Shown: positions 32,752-41,103 of the stretch, piece after piece | Numbering within the stretch: the first letter of the stretch is position 1 | Layout: each line of letters starts with the position of its first letter | From: Acidobacteriota bacterium | Lineage (GTDB): Bacteria > Acidobacteriota > Terriglobia > Bryobacterales > Bryobacteraceae | Length of the DNA stretch: 64,000 nt | Direction of reading: 5' to 3' | Assembly: GCA_025353165.1 (NCBI GenBank) | Contig: JANXRE010000121.1 | Span: forward strand, 1 to 64,000 | Notes under the pieces: model-generated | The model's input: only the letters and a program-made list of their open reading frames with translations | Databases searched by the model: none | Told to the model about the DNA's origin: nothing | Translations under genes and position numbers: made by a program

Positions 32752-33172
32752 CATGCGCGCTGGACCAGGGATAATCCCCGGCTCGCGCAACCACCCCCGC
32801 TCTCACGGGATTATTTTCGATATACCCGGCGATCCGGGTCCACTCCACTTCGTCGCGAACCCAATGGTCATACGACTCTCGCTGCCAAAAAGGTTCACCA
32901 GTCCTACCCAGCATGCGATTAGTCTGCCGTGCAGTACAGCCCTTCAACGACTTCAGCAAAACGCTGGTCCGGGCAACAGCTTCCTCCCTAAGAAACAAAG
33001 GTCCGGATTGAGCTGCATCCAGTTGCCGATCTATCCAAACGAAAGCTTGGCCGGCGGAGGCATTGTCCGGCCGCGGATACCGGCGCTGGGGCAAACTCCC
33101 ATGCAAGTGCCACGTAACGAACAACCACCGGCCGGGTGGATAAACGTGTGGCAGTCGTCTACGCGCGTGCAT
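32752..33172 (-). pseudogene. REP-associated tyrosine transposase (RAYT) with internal deletion
   Basis: Y1-transposase/RAYT relative. The N-terminal LPHVYPPGRWLFVTWHLHGSLP and the C-terminal SLKG-TARQTNRMLG, FWQRESYDHWVRDE and IENNPVRAGVV-DYPWSSA are well kept. Between EEAVAR and TSVLLKSLKG about 30 residues appear to be missing, including the expected HUH metal-binding segment, so it is probably inactive. The reading frame stays open and runs through the REP to 32564, antisense to hpnG, giving a meaningless tail. The likely catalytic Tyr (ESYDH) remains. Such proteins mobilise REP sequences in other bacteria. Confidence 0.75.
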
Positions 33173-33209
33173 ACAAGAACAAGGTGCAATCCCCGGCTGA
33201 AAAGTCTCG

Positions 33210-33255
33210 GCGTCGCCAAGAGTGGCGACGCGGCACGCACGAGTGCGTGCGCCAC
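33210..33255 (-). repeat. REP copy, right of the RAYT remnant
   Basis: Complete inverted 46-bp copy. Hairpin 2 arms 33210-33218 and 33223-33231 (same GCGTCGCCA/TGGCGACGC version as its partner), hairpin 1 arms 33233-33239 and 33244-33250, ending GCCAC. Confidence 0.9.
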
Positions 33256-33264
33256 GAGGTTCCG

Positions 33265-34323
33265 ATGATGCGGGCCGCTGTCTACCGGGGCAACAGCACC
33301 ATATCCGTCGAGCCGGTCCCCATTCCCGAGATCGGTCCGGGCGAAATCCTGGTGCGCGTGGAAGCTTGCGGCATCTGTCATACGGACTTGAAGAAGATCG
33401 AGTACAACTTACTCACGCCGCCGCGCATCTATGGACATGAGACTGCGGGAGTTGTAGTTAAAACCGGCGCAGGCGTGAATTCGGTTCACGTGGGAGAAGC
33501 GGTCGTTGCTTTTCATCACATACCCTGCCGGAACTGTTTTTATTGCGGGCATAAATTGTACGCCCAGTGTGCGACCTATAAACGAGTCGGTATCACGGCG
33601 GGCTTCGAGCCGGCCGGCGGCGGTTTCTCCCAATACGTGCGCGTGATGGACTGGATCGTCCGCGACGGCGTGGAAGTCATCCCGGAGGGAGTGCCATTCG
33701 ACCTGGCCACCTTCGTCGAGCCCGTAAATACCTGCCTGAAGGCCGTCGCCCAGATGGATCCTCAACCCAATGAAACAGTTGCCATCCTCGGCCAGGGTCC
33801 GATTGGCTTGATGTTCACGATGCTGGCGCACCGGTCGGGAGCGCGTGTTTTCGCGACCGATACCTTCCTGGCCCGCCGCGTGCTGTCGCAGAAGGTCGGA
33901 GCGGAGCGAGCTCTCGACCCGCGCGATCCAGAATTCGAGTCGAGCGTGTGGCAGGCAACAGACGGCAGAGGCGCAGATCTCGTGATCGTCGCCGTTTCCG
34001 CCAAGGGAATTGTCGACCAAGCCATGAAGATATCGAGACCCGGTGCCCGTATCCTGCTGTTCGCTCAGACCTCGCACAAGGAACGGATCGAGCTGTCGGG
34101 AGCGGACATTTGCATGGGGGAACGCACTTTATGCGGCGCATATAGCGCCTCCGTCGACCTGCAACACGAATCCGCCAGACTCGTATTCAGCGGCGAACTT
34201 CCGGTTCACGAGTTGATTTCACACCGGATTTCCCTGGACGACATCCGCTATGGTATTGATCTCGCGTTGCATCCTAACGAGCAATCACTGAAAATAGTAG
34301 TTCAGCCGCAGAGGTCAAATTGA
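33265..34323 (+). CDS. Zinc-dependent MDR dehydrogenase 1 of the hopanoid cluster
   Basis: About 352 residues, medium-chain dehydrogenase/reductase (threonine/sorbitol dehydrogenase-like). Catalytic zinc ligands are in CGICHTD and YGHETAG, with the Glu in FVEPVNTC; the structural zinc loop C-x2-C-x2-C-x7-C is CRNCFYCGHKLYAQC. A Rossmann motif GQGPIGLM follows at residue ~175. Substrate unknown. Position directly after hpnG and before hpnC suggests action on the C35 side chain, for example aldehyde/alcohol interconversion of ribosylhopane; this is inference. ATG 33265 follows GAGG after 5 nt. Its stop overlaps the next gene. Confidence 0.85.
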   Translation: MMRAAVYRGNSTISVEPVPIPEIGPGEILVRVEACGICHTDLKKIEYNLLTPPRIYGHETAGVVVKTGAGVNSVHVGEAVVAFHHIPCRNCFYCGHKLYAQCATYKRVGITAGFEPAGGGFSQYVRVMDWIVRDGVEVIPEGVPFDLATFVEPVNTCLKAVAQMDPQPNETVAILGQGPIGLMFTMLAHRSGARVFATDTFLARRVLSQKVGAERALDPRDPEFESSVWQATDGRGADLVIVAVSAKGIVDQAMKISRPGARILLFAQTSHKERIELSGADICMGERTLCGAYSASVDLQHESARLVFSGELPVHELISHRISLDDIRYGIDLALHPNEQSLKIVVQPQRSN

Positions 34324-35360
34324 ACAAGCAGATGATAGCTGCTGTGCTCTACGGGAAGGAGCAGCTTCAGATAGAGTCGGTGGCCATTCCGCAAATCGGG
34401 AAGGATGATGTGCTTGTCCGCGTGAGGACCGCGCTCACGTGTGGAACGGACGTGAAGGTCTTCCGCCGCGGCTATCACGCCCGGATGATCGTGCCCCCAG
34501 CGCTTTTCGGTCACGAACTTGCCGGCGACGTCGTAGCGGTCGGCTCGGAAGTACGCGGCTGGTACGTCGGCCAGCGGGTGGTGGCCGCGAACTCGGCTCC
34601 GTGTAACGAGTGTTTCTATTGCCGCAGGGGCCTCGAGAACCTGTGCGACGATCTGCTGTTTAACAACGGAGCTTATGCGGAGTTCATGCGCATTCCCTCC
34701 CGGATCGTCGAAAAGAACATGTACGAGATCCCGGCGAACATCGGGTATCAGGACGCCGCCCTCATCGAGCCCTTGGCCTGTGTTCTGCGGGGGATCGAGG
34801 AAACGGGAGTCCGGCCGGGCGACAACGTGGCCGTCATGGGATTAGGGCCGATCGGATCCATGTTTGTCCGCATGGCCAAGGTGTACGGTGCGCGAGTCAT
34901 CGCGATTGGACGCCGCCAGAGCCAGTTGGATCGCGCCCATCGTATGGGAGCCGACGAACTCCTCATCGCCGAGGACGGCATCGACCTCGTGCCCCGTATC
35001 AAGGATCTGACCCACGGACGGGGCGTCGATGTGGCCATCGAGGCGGTAGGCCAGCCGGAGGCCTGGCAGCAGGCGGTCCGGATGTTGCGCCGGGGAGGAG
35101 TCGTCAACTTCTTCGGCGGCTGCCCGACCGGTACGGATATCGATCTGGATACCAACCTTTTGCACTACTCCGAGATCACCTGCAAGGCCAGTTTCCACCA
35201 CACCCCGAAGCACATCCGGCAGGCCCTGGAGCTTGTCGCGGCCGGCGAGATTACCTCTCTGGAATTCGTGAACCGGGTCGAGCCGCTCACCAACCTGCTC
35301 GAAGTTATGCGGCACCTCATGAGCCACAACGGCCACATGAAGACGGCGATCATCCCTTAG
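34320..35360 (+). CDS. Zinc-dependent MDR dehydrogenase 2 of the hopanoid cluster
   Basis: 346 residues, a second MDR enzyme related to but distinct from its neighbour. Zinc ligands in LTCGTDVK and FGHELAG, Glu in LIEPLACVL, structural zinc in CNECFYCRRGLENLC, cofactor motif GLGPIGSM. The end HMKTAIIP is typical of sorbitol/threonine dehydrogenase-like proteins. TTG 34320 overlaps the preceding TGA (TTGA); ATG 34332 is the alternative. The tandem arrangement suggests either a heteromeric enzyme or two successive redox steps. Confidence 0.85.
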   Translation: MNKQMIAAVLYGKEQLQIESVAIPQIGKDDVLVRVRTALTCGTDVKVFRRGYHARMIVPPALFGHELAGDVVAVGSEVRGWYVGQRVVAANSAPCNECFYCRRGLENLCDDLLFNNGAYAEFMRIPSRIVEKNMYEIPANIGYQDAALIEPLACVLRGIEETGVRPGDNVAVMGLGPIGSMFVRMAKVYGARVIAIGRRQSQLDRAHRMGADELLIAEDGIDLVPRIKDLTHGRGVDVAIEAVGQPEAWQQAVRMLRRGGVVNFFGGCPTGTDIDLDTNLLHYSEITCKASFHHTPKHIRQALELVAAGEITSLEFVNRVEPLTNLLEVMRHLMSHNGHMKTAIIP

Positions 35361-35365
35361 CCGGC

Positions 35366-36280
35366 GTGTACCTACTTCCCAAAGCGTTCGTCCTGTCGCC
35401 GGAACGCGACCGGGTCTGGTCTCCAGAGGACTCTCTCTCCTACACCCGCTGGCTTGCCACCAGTCATTACGAGAACTTCCACGTCGTAAGTTTCCTCCTG
35501 CCGAAACGTCTGCACCAGGATTTCTACAACGTCTACGCATTCTGCCGTTGGGCGGACGACCTCGGCGACGAAATGGGAGACACTGCCGAAAGCCTTCGCC
35601 TGCTGGGGTGGTGGCGCGAACAACTCCAAGCCATGTACGGTGGCCGGGCGTCCCATCCGGTCTTTGTGGCTTTGTCCGGCACCGTCCGCCGTCACGATCT
35701 GCCGGTCCAGCCGTTCGACGATCTGATCCAGGCCTTCCAACAGGACCAGACCGTCACGCGGTATCGTGACTGGGACGGCGTTCTCGAATACTGCCGTTAC
35801 TCCGCCAACCCGGTGGGCCGGCTGCTTCTCATGCTGTGCGGATATCGGGATGCCGCCCGGTTCGAACTGTCGGACGCCACCTGTACCGCGCTCCAACTGG
35901 CGAATCACTGGCAGGATGTCAGCGTCGATCTCGTGAAGGATCGCGTCTACATCCCCCTCCATATCATCGAGAAGCACGGATATAGCGTCGAGCGGCTGTA
36001 CCGTCGCGAGTTCACGCCCCAGTTCGCGGCGGTGATGCGCGAAATCGTGGACGGCGCGCGCGCCCTGTTCCTGAAAGGCCTTCCGCTGGCGTCCAGGGTG
36101 GATCGCCGTTTGGCGGTGGACCTCGACCTTTTCAGCCGCGGGGGCATGCGCGTCCTGGACAAGATCGAACAGCAGGGTTACAACGTGCTGGCGCGGCGCC
36201 CGGTTGTCTCGAAAGTCGAACGCGCCGGTCTTTTGCTCGCGTCCATACTCCGCCGGGGGTTTCAGAGAGCCGCCGCATGA
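35366..36280 (+). CDS. hpnC: Hydroxysqualene synthase HpnC
   Basis: 304 residues of the trans-isoprenyl diphosphate synthase, head-to-head (squalene/phytoene synthase) family. First Asp-rich motif in YAFCRWADDLGDEMGD (near residue 65); second region is ANHWQDVSVDLVKDRVYIP, i.e. QDVSVD rather than the fully acidic DDxxED-type motif, as in HpnC proteins. It converts presqualene diphosphate to hydroxysqualene. GTG start 5 nt after the dehydrogenase stop; its TGA overlaps the hpnD ATG. Confidence 0.9.
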   Translation: MYLLPKAFVLSPERDRVWSPEDSLSYTRWLATSHYENFHVVSFLLPKRLHQDFYNVYAFCRWADDLGDEMGDTAESLRLLGWWREQLQAMYGGRASHPVFVALSGTVRRHDLPVQPFDDLIQAFQQDQTVTRYRDWDGVLEYCRYSANPVGRLLLMLCGYRDAARFELSDATCTALQLANHWQDVSVDLVKDRVYIPLHIIEKHGYSVERLYRREFTPQFAAVMREIVDGARALFLKGLPLASRVDRRLAVDLDLFSRGGMRVLDKIEQQGYNVLARRPVVSKVERAGLLLASILRRGFQRAAA

Positions 36281-37113
36281 GGCTGGAGGAATCGTACCGG
36301 TTTTGCGAGAACGTCGCGCGTTCCCGGGCACGGAATTTCTACTACAGTTTTGTTCTCCTCAGCCCGCCGCAGCGCAGAGCCATGTGCGCGATCTATGCGT
36401 TCATGCGCTATTGCGACGATCTGAGCGACGACCTCGAAATCGCCGACCGCGCCGGAGCTATCCGCCAGTGGAGCGCCGACCTCGACCGCGCCCTGCGGGG
36501 CGATGCCCCCGACAACCCGTTGTGGCCCGCTTTCCGGGACGCCGTCCACCGGTATTCCATTCCGCACGCGTATTTCCACGAAATGATCGAGGGCGTTAGT
36601 TCCGACCTGGAGCCTCGGCAAATTCAGACCTTCGACGACCTGTACCGCTACTGCTATCTCGTGGCATCTGTCGTGGGGCTGACTATCGTCCACATCTTTG
36701 GGTTCGATTCGCACGAGGCTCTCGAATTGGCTGAGAAATGCGGCATTGCATTCCAGCTTACTAACATCTTGCGCGATGTGCGCGAGGATGCCCGCAATGG
36801 CCGCGTCTACCTGCCGCAGGAAGACCTGGTCCGGTTTGAAGTCGATTCCGGGGAACTGGGATGCGAAACGAAGCCAAATGGGTTCGTTTCGTTGATGCGC
36901 TTCGAGGCCACCCGGGCGCGCGGGTACTACGAAGAGTCCCGGCTGCTCGTCAATCTGGTGCATCGCCGCAGCAGGCCGTCCCTCGCGGCGCTTATCGAAA
37001 TCTATCGCACACTTCTCGACCGCATCGAAGCCTCGGAATTCGACGTCCTGTCCCGGCGGATCCGGGTGCCGGCCTGGGAAAAGGCCTGGATCGTAGTCAA
37101 GAACGCCTGGTAA
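36277..37113 (+). CDS. hpnD: Presqualene diphosphate synthase HpnD
   Basis: 278 residues. Condenses two farnesyl diphosphates into presqualene diphosphate, upstream of HpnC. Both Asp-rich motifs are intact: YAFMRYCDDLSDDLE (near residue 48) and QLTNILRDVREDARNGRVYLP (near residue 165). HpnE, the flavoprotein that finishes squalene in the HpnCDE route, is not next to it and not elsewhere in the window. A 70-nt gap separates it from the NRPS gene. Confidence 0.92.
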   Translation: MRLEESYRFCENVARSRARNFYYSFVLLSPPQRRAMCAIYAFMRYCDDLSDDLEIADRAGAIRQWSADLDRALRGDAPDNPLWPAFRDAVHRYSIPHAYFHEMIEGVSSDLEPRQIQTFDDLYRYCYLVASVVGLTIVHIFGFDSHEALELAEKCGIAFQLTNILRDVREDARNGRVYLPQEDLVRFEVDSGELGCETKPNGFVSLMRFEATRARGYYEESRLLVNLVHRRSRPSLAALIEIYRTLLDRIEASEFDVLSRRIRVPAWEKAWIVVKNAW

Positions 37114-37183
37114 CATCAACGATTTTTAACGAGTCCTTGAGGATAGGTTTAATGTTCTTCCCTGTAAATAGAAGTAGGGGTCG

Positions 37184-40100
37184 ATGAAAAGCCTTTCCAA
37201 GTCGAAAAGTGAGCCGGTAGTGGAACCGCGCTTGGTTCACATTCACGAAGTTGAGGTTGACGACGCTTCCGTTCTGGCCGGCGTAGCGCCCCGGCGCATG
37301 CACTATTTCTTTGAGCGCCAGGCGGCCGTCACACCGGACGCCGTGGCGGTGGTAGCCGGCTCCGATCGCTTGACTTACAGCGAGTTGGACGTGCGGGCGA
37401 ACCGCCTGGCCCGATATCTGATTGCGAAGGGCGCGGGACCGGGCCGGACGGTCGGCATCCTGCTCGAACGGTCGGCCTACACCTACGTATCTGTTCTGGC
37501 GATCCTCAAGACAGGCGCTGCGTTCGTTCCGTTGGATCCGTCCTACCCGGCGGACCGCATCTCCTTCATCGCCGGCGATGCCGAACTCACGGCCATTCTC
37601 ACGACTTCGGATTTCTCGACGGACGCGTGCGAGACCGTCGCGCTCGACCGGATTGATACTTCCAGGCTCAGCTCCGGCCGGATCGATCTCGACGACTCCG
37701 GCGACGAACTTGCGTACATCATCTACACTTCGGGCACCACCGGCCGGCCGAAGGGCGTCGCCATCAACCACTCGAGCGTCACCCATTTCTTGAGCGTCGC
37801 CGCGCCAATCTACGGAGTCCGCGCCACCGATCGCGTGTACCAGGGGATGACGATCGCTTTCGATTTCTCGATTGAGGAAATCTGGCTGCCCTGGATCGCC
37901 GGAGCGACCGTGGTGGCCGGTCCGAATGACAGCGGTCGCATTGGATCGGGTCTCGCCGACTTCCTGAGCGGGCAGGGCGTCACCGTACTGTGCTGCGTTC
38001 CGACTTTGCTGGCGACCCTAGATCGCGATTTGCCGGCGGTTCACACCTTGATAGTCGGCGGCGAGGCGTGCCCGCGCGACCTGGTCGACCGGTGGTATCG
38101 TCCCGGCCGCCGGATGTTGAACACTTACGGGCCGACGGAAACAACGGTGACGGCAACCTGGTGTGAACTCTACCCAGGCAAGCCGATCACCATCGGCCGC
38201 CCGCTCCCCGGGTACACCGCCTACATCCTGAATGAAAAACTCGAGCCGGTTCCGGACGGCGAAGCCGGCGAAGTAGTCATTGGCGGGCCTGCGGTGGCGC
38301 GCGGTTACATCAACCGTCCCGACTTGAGCGCCGACAAGTTCATCATCCGGCCCTTCGGCCGTGTTTACCGTTCGGGCGATCTCGGCCGCTTTACTCCGGA
38401 TGGCGAGATCGAGTTTCTCGGTCGGATCGACACGCAGGTGAAGATCCGCGGGTTCCGCGTCGAGACGGGTGAAGTGGAAGCGGTGATTCTCGAGAATGCC
38501 GCGGTCAAGAACGCAATCGTGACTGCCGTTCCAAAGGGCGGTCCGGCCCAGGATCTGGCTGCGTTCATCACGCTTCGCGATCCCGGCACGAACATCGATC
38601 AACTCAAGAGCGAACTCGCGGATCAACTGCGCCGCCGCGTGCCTGTGTACATGGTGCCGGCCTACATGGAAGCGTTGGACGCGATCCCGATGCTGCCGAG
38701 TGGAAAAGCCGACCGCAAGGCGCTCCCCGAGCCCACATCGCCTCGCATCGCTGTGCGGACCGGCGATTATGTGGAGCCCGCCACCGATCTCGAACGGGGA
38801 ATCGGTTCCATGTGGGAAGCCGTGTTCGGGCAGGAAAGAATTTCGGTTACCGCCGACTTCTTCCTCGATCTCGGCGGCCACTCGATGTTCGCGGCTCGCG
38901 TTGTCTCGCGCCTGCGTGAGCGACCCGAATTCAGGCGTTTGAGCATTGCGGACTTGTACGGCAACCCGACCATCCGGTCGCTGGCAGCTTTCGTTGAGCA
39001 ATCCGCGCCCCAGGAAGAACGGAAAGAATCTCGTCCTCAGCCGATCCGCCACACGGATGCGCGGGTCTGGGGCTCGGGCCTGGTTCAGTTCGGACTCTTG
39101 TACGCCATTCTCGGATTGCTGGGCGCGCCGATGGCGTATTTCTTTGCGCGGCATCGCGGAAACGTATTCCTGCTCGGCATTCACGACCTGCTCGTGCCGC
39201 TCCTCGTGATGGGTATGTCCTTCGCGCTTCCGGTCGTCCTGAAGTGGGTTTTGATCGGCCGCTTCCGTGCGGGCTCGCACCCGCTCTGGGGGTGGTACTA
39301 CGCGCGGTGGTGGGCGGTTCGCAAGGCGCTCGACTTTTCGCCGGCCGCATTGCTTGCCGGGTCTCCGCTGATCAACGTCTACGCCCGCCTGCTGGGCGCG
39401 AAGATCGGCCGCGGCGCGCACATCGCGACCTCGCAACTGCATGTTGCCGACCTGATGGAAATTGGAGACGGAGCAAGCATCGGCTACGAGGCTGAACTCC
39501 AGCCGTTCGCGATCGAAGACGGATGGCTGCACATGGCGCCCATCCGCATCGGCGCGGGCGCATTCGTCGGCACGAAAGCCGTCATTCTGGCCGGCGCCGA
39601 AATTGGGCCGAACGCACACGTCGCGGAACAGACATTGGTCACTCGCGACGAGAAGGTTGCCGGGTGCGCCGGCGAACCCGATCCGCCGCGGTTTTCCGGC
39701 TGGCTTTGGGCGGCCTTCGCGATGGGCTTCGTCCTGCTGGAGGCGCTTCCGATTCTGGCCGCGCTGCCCGCTGTGCTGTCGATTGCCTGGGCCGCGCGAC
39801 ACGGCGGCGTAATGTGGGCCGCTGCCATGACTCCGGTGGCCGGTCTGATGTTCGTGCTGGCCGTCTGCGTTCTGGTCTGGCTCGGTAAGCGCCTTGCCAT
39901 GTCCCATGTGGAACCCGGCATCTACCCGGTGGCGTCGTGGTTCGGATTCCGGAAGTGGATGGCGGACCGGCTGATGGCGATCAGCCTCACGGTTACGAAC
40001 ACGCTCTACGCCACGCTGTTCACCAGTCCGTGGCTGCGGGCGCTCGGCGCGCGTATTGGTAAGCGCTCGGAGGTATCGACGGTGGGGCACATCGACCCCG

Positions 40101-41080
40101 ATCTGCTAACGCTCGGAAACGAGACGTTCGTCGCCGACCTGGCCTCCATTGGCGCGGCGACATTCCACAACGGGTACGTTTCCATGCAGCGCACCGGAGT
40201 GGGCGACCGCACGTTTCTGGGCAACGCTTGCGTGGTGCGAAGCGACATTGAGCTTCCGGACAATTGCCTGATCGGCGTTCAATCCGTCGCGCCGGCCGTG
40301 ACTCCCGGGCCCGGCACCTCCTGGCTGGGATCGCCGGCGCTGTTCCTTCCGCGCCGGCAATCGTCGGGAACGTTTGGCGAGGACGTCACCTACAAGCCGC
40401 GCACCCGGTTGGTCGCCTACCGGTACTTCGTGGAGTTCTTCCGGATCGTGCTGCCCGCGACGCTCCTGTTCCTGCTGGGAGTGCTGGTCCTGTTCGGTTG
40501 CGTCGAGCTTCGTGCCGCCGGCTCGCTGCCGCTGCTGCTGGTCGCGATGCCCGCGCTTTATTTCGCCGCCGCGTTCGCGATCACTCTGATCGTGGCCGCG
40601 TTTAAGTGGACCGTCGTCGGACGGTATCGCCAACGCGTCGAGCCGCTCTGGGCTCCGTTCGTGCGGCACAGCGAATTCGTGACCGGGTTGTACGAAAGCG
40701 CGGCGGTCCCGACATTGATCGGCCTGATGACCGGCACGCCGTTCCTTGGTCCGCTGCTCGGGCTGTTCGGCGCGAGAATCGGCCGGCGCGTTTACCTGGA
40801 TACGACCTTTACGACGGAGTTCGACTTGGTCAAGATCGGCGACGACGCCTGCATTGGCCGGTCCTGCTCGCTCCAAACGCATCTGTTCGAGGACCGGGTG
40901 ATGAAGATGTCGACCGTGGAGGTTGGCGCCCGCTGTGCGGTCGGGCCCCGGTCGGTCATCCTGTACGACACTCTCGTGGGCGACGACGCCAGGCTGGACG
41001 GTCTTTCGCTGGTCATGAAGGGCGAATCGATTCCCGCCGGAACAAGCTGGCGCGGCATCCCCGCGCGCTTGGCCGGATGA
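37184..41080 (+). CDS. Pls/PosA-type membrane NRPS (A-T-TM-beta-helix)
   Basis: 1298 residues. Adenylation domain at ~45-520 with YIIYTSGTTGRPKGVA (A3), NTYGPTETTVTA (A5), YRSGDLGR (A7) and LPSGKADRKALP (A10). A thiolation domain has LGGHS with pantetheine Ser567. The rest is the long terminal region of poly-lysine-synthetase-like proteins: several hydrophobic segments alternating with three hexapeptide-type left-handed beta-helix stretches (IGDGASIGYEAELQ, IGAGAFVGTKAVILAGAEIGPNAHV, IGDDACIGRSCSLQTH). Aligning by eye to PheA gives a specificity code D-F-E-T-I-G-T-V-T-K; Glu in the third place occurs in several Lys/Orn codes. SD AGGGG is 5 nt before ATG. Product unknown; placement suggests a cationic amino acid polymer or hopanoid aminoacylation. 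Confidence 0.85.
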   Translation: MKSLSKSKSEPVVEPRLVHIHEVEVDDASVLAGVAPRRMHYFFERQAAVTPDAVAVVAGSDRLTYSELDVRANRLARYLIAKGAGPGRTVGILLERSAYTYVSVLAILKTGAAFVPLDPSYPADRISFIAGDAELTAILTTSDFSTDACETVALDRIDTSRLSSGRIDLDDSGDELAYIIYTSGTTGRPKGVAINHSSVTHFLSVAAPIYGVRATDRVYQGMTIAFDFSIEEIWLPWIAGATVVAGPNDSGRIGSGLADFLSGQGVTVLCCVPTLLATLDRDLPAVHTLIVGGEACPRDLVDRWYRPGRRMLNTYGPTETTVTATWCELYPGKPITIGRPLPGYTAYILNEKLEPVPDGEAGEVVIGGPAVARGYINRPDLSADKFIIRPFGRVYRSGDLGRFTPDGEIEFLGRIDTQVKIRGFRVETGEVEAVILENAAVKNAIVTAVPKGGPAQDLAAFITLRDPGTNIDQLKSELADQLRRRVPVYMVPAYMEALDAIPMLPSGKADRKALPEPTSPRIAVRTGDYVEPATDLERGIGSMWEAVFGQERISVTADFFLDLGGHSMFAARVVSRLRERPEFRRLSIADLYGNPTIRSLAAFVEQSAPQEERKESRPQPIRHTDARVWGSGLVQFGLLYAILGLLGAPMAYFFARHRGNVFLLGIHDLLVPLLVMGMSFALPVVLKWVLIGRFRAGSHPLWGWYYARWWAVRKALDFSPAALLAGSPLINVYARLLGAKIGRGAHIATSQLHVADLMEIGDGASIGYEAELQPFAIEDGWLHMAPIRIGAGAFVGTKAVILAGAEIGPNAHVAEQTLVTRDEKVAGCAGEPDPPRFSGWLWAAFAMGFVLLEALPILAALPAVLSIAWAARHGGVMWAAAMTPVAGLMFVLAVCVLVWLGKRLAMSHVEPGIYPVASWFGFRKWMADRLMAISLTVTNTLYATLFTSPWLRALGARIGKRSEVSTVGHIDPDLLTLGNETFVADLASIGAATFHNGYVSMQRTGVGDRTFLGNACVVRSDIELPDNCLIGVQSVAPAVTPGPGTSWLGSPALFLPRRQSSGTFGEDVTYKPRTRLVAYRYFVEFFRIVLPATLLFLLGVLVLFGCVELRAAGSLPLLLVAMPALYFAAAFAITLIVAAFKWTVVGRYRQRVEPLWAPFVRHSEFVTGLYESAAVPTLIGLMTGTPFLGPLLGLFGARIGRRVYLDTTFTTEFDLVKIGDDACIGRSCSLQTHLFEDRVMKMSTVEVGARCAVGPRSVILYDTLVGDDARLDGLSLVMKGESIPAGTSWRGIPARLAG

Positions 41081-41103
41081 CCCTGCTTGGTATCCTAGAG
41101 TAA

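Larger units (their letters stand above)
32706..33255. mobile_element. REP-flanked RAYT element inside the hopanoid operon
   Basis: A 550-bp unit bounded by two full REP copies in inverted orientation (32706-32751 and 33210-33255) with a transposase remnant between them. It separates hpnG from the first dehydrogenase and ends 9 bp before that gene's ATG, so the downstream SD GAGG (33256-33259) directly abuts the repeat. Confidence 0.75.

Noticed and set aside
37114-37183. Promoter before the NRPS gene
   Set aside because: TTGAGG and TAAT-like pieces exist but no pair has acceptable spacing, so an independent promoter cannot be supported.
38018-40090. 690-codon open frame antisense to the NRPS
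   Set aside because: Arg/His/Gly-rich shadow of the NRPS frame with no recognisable domain.
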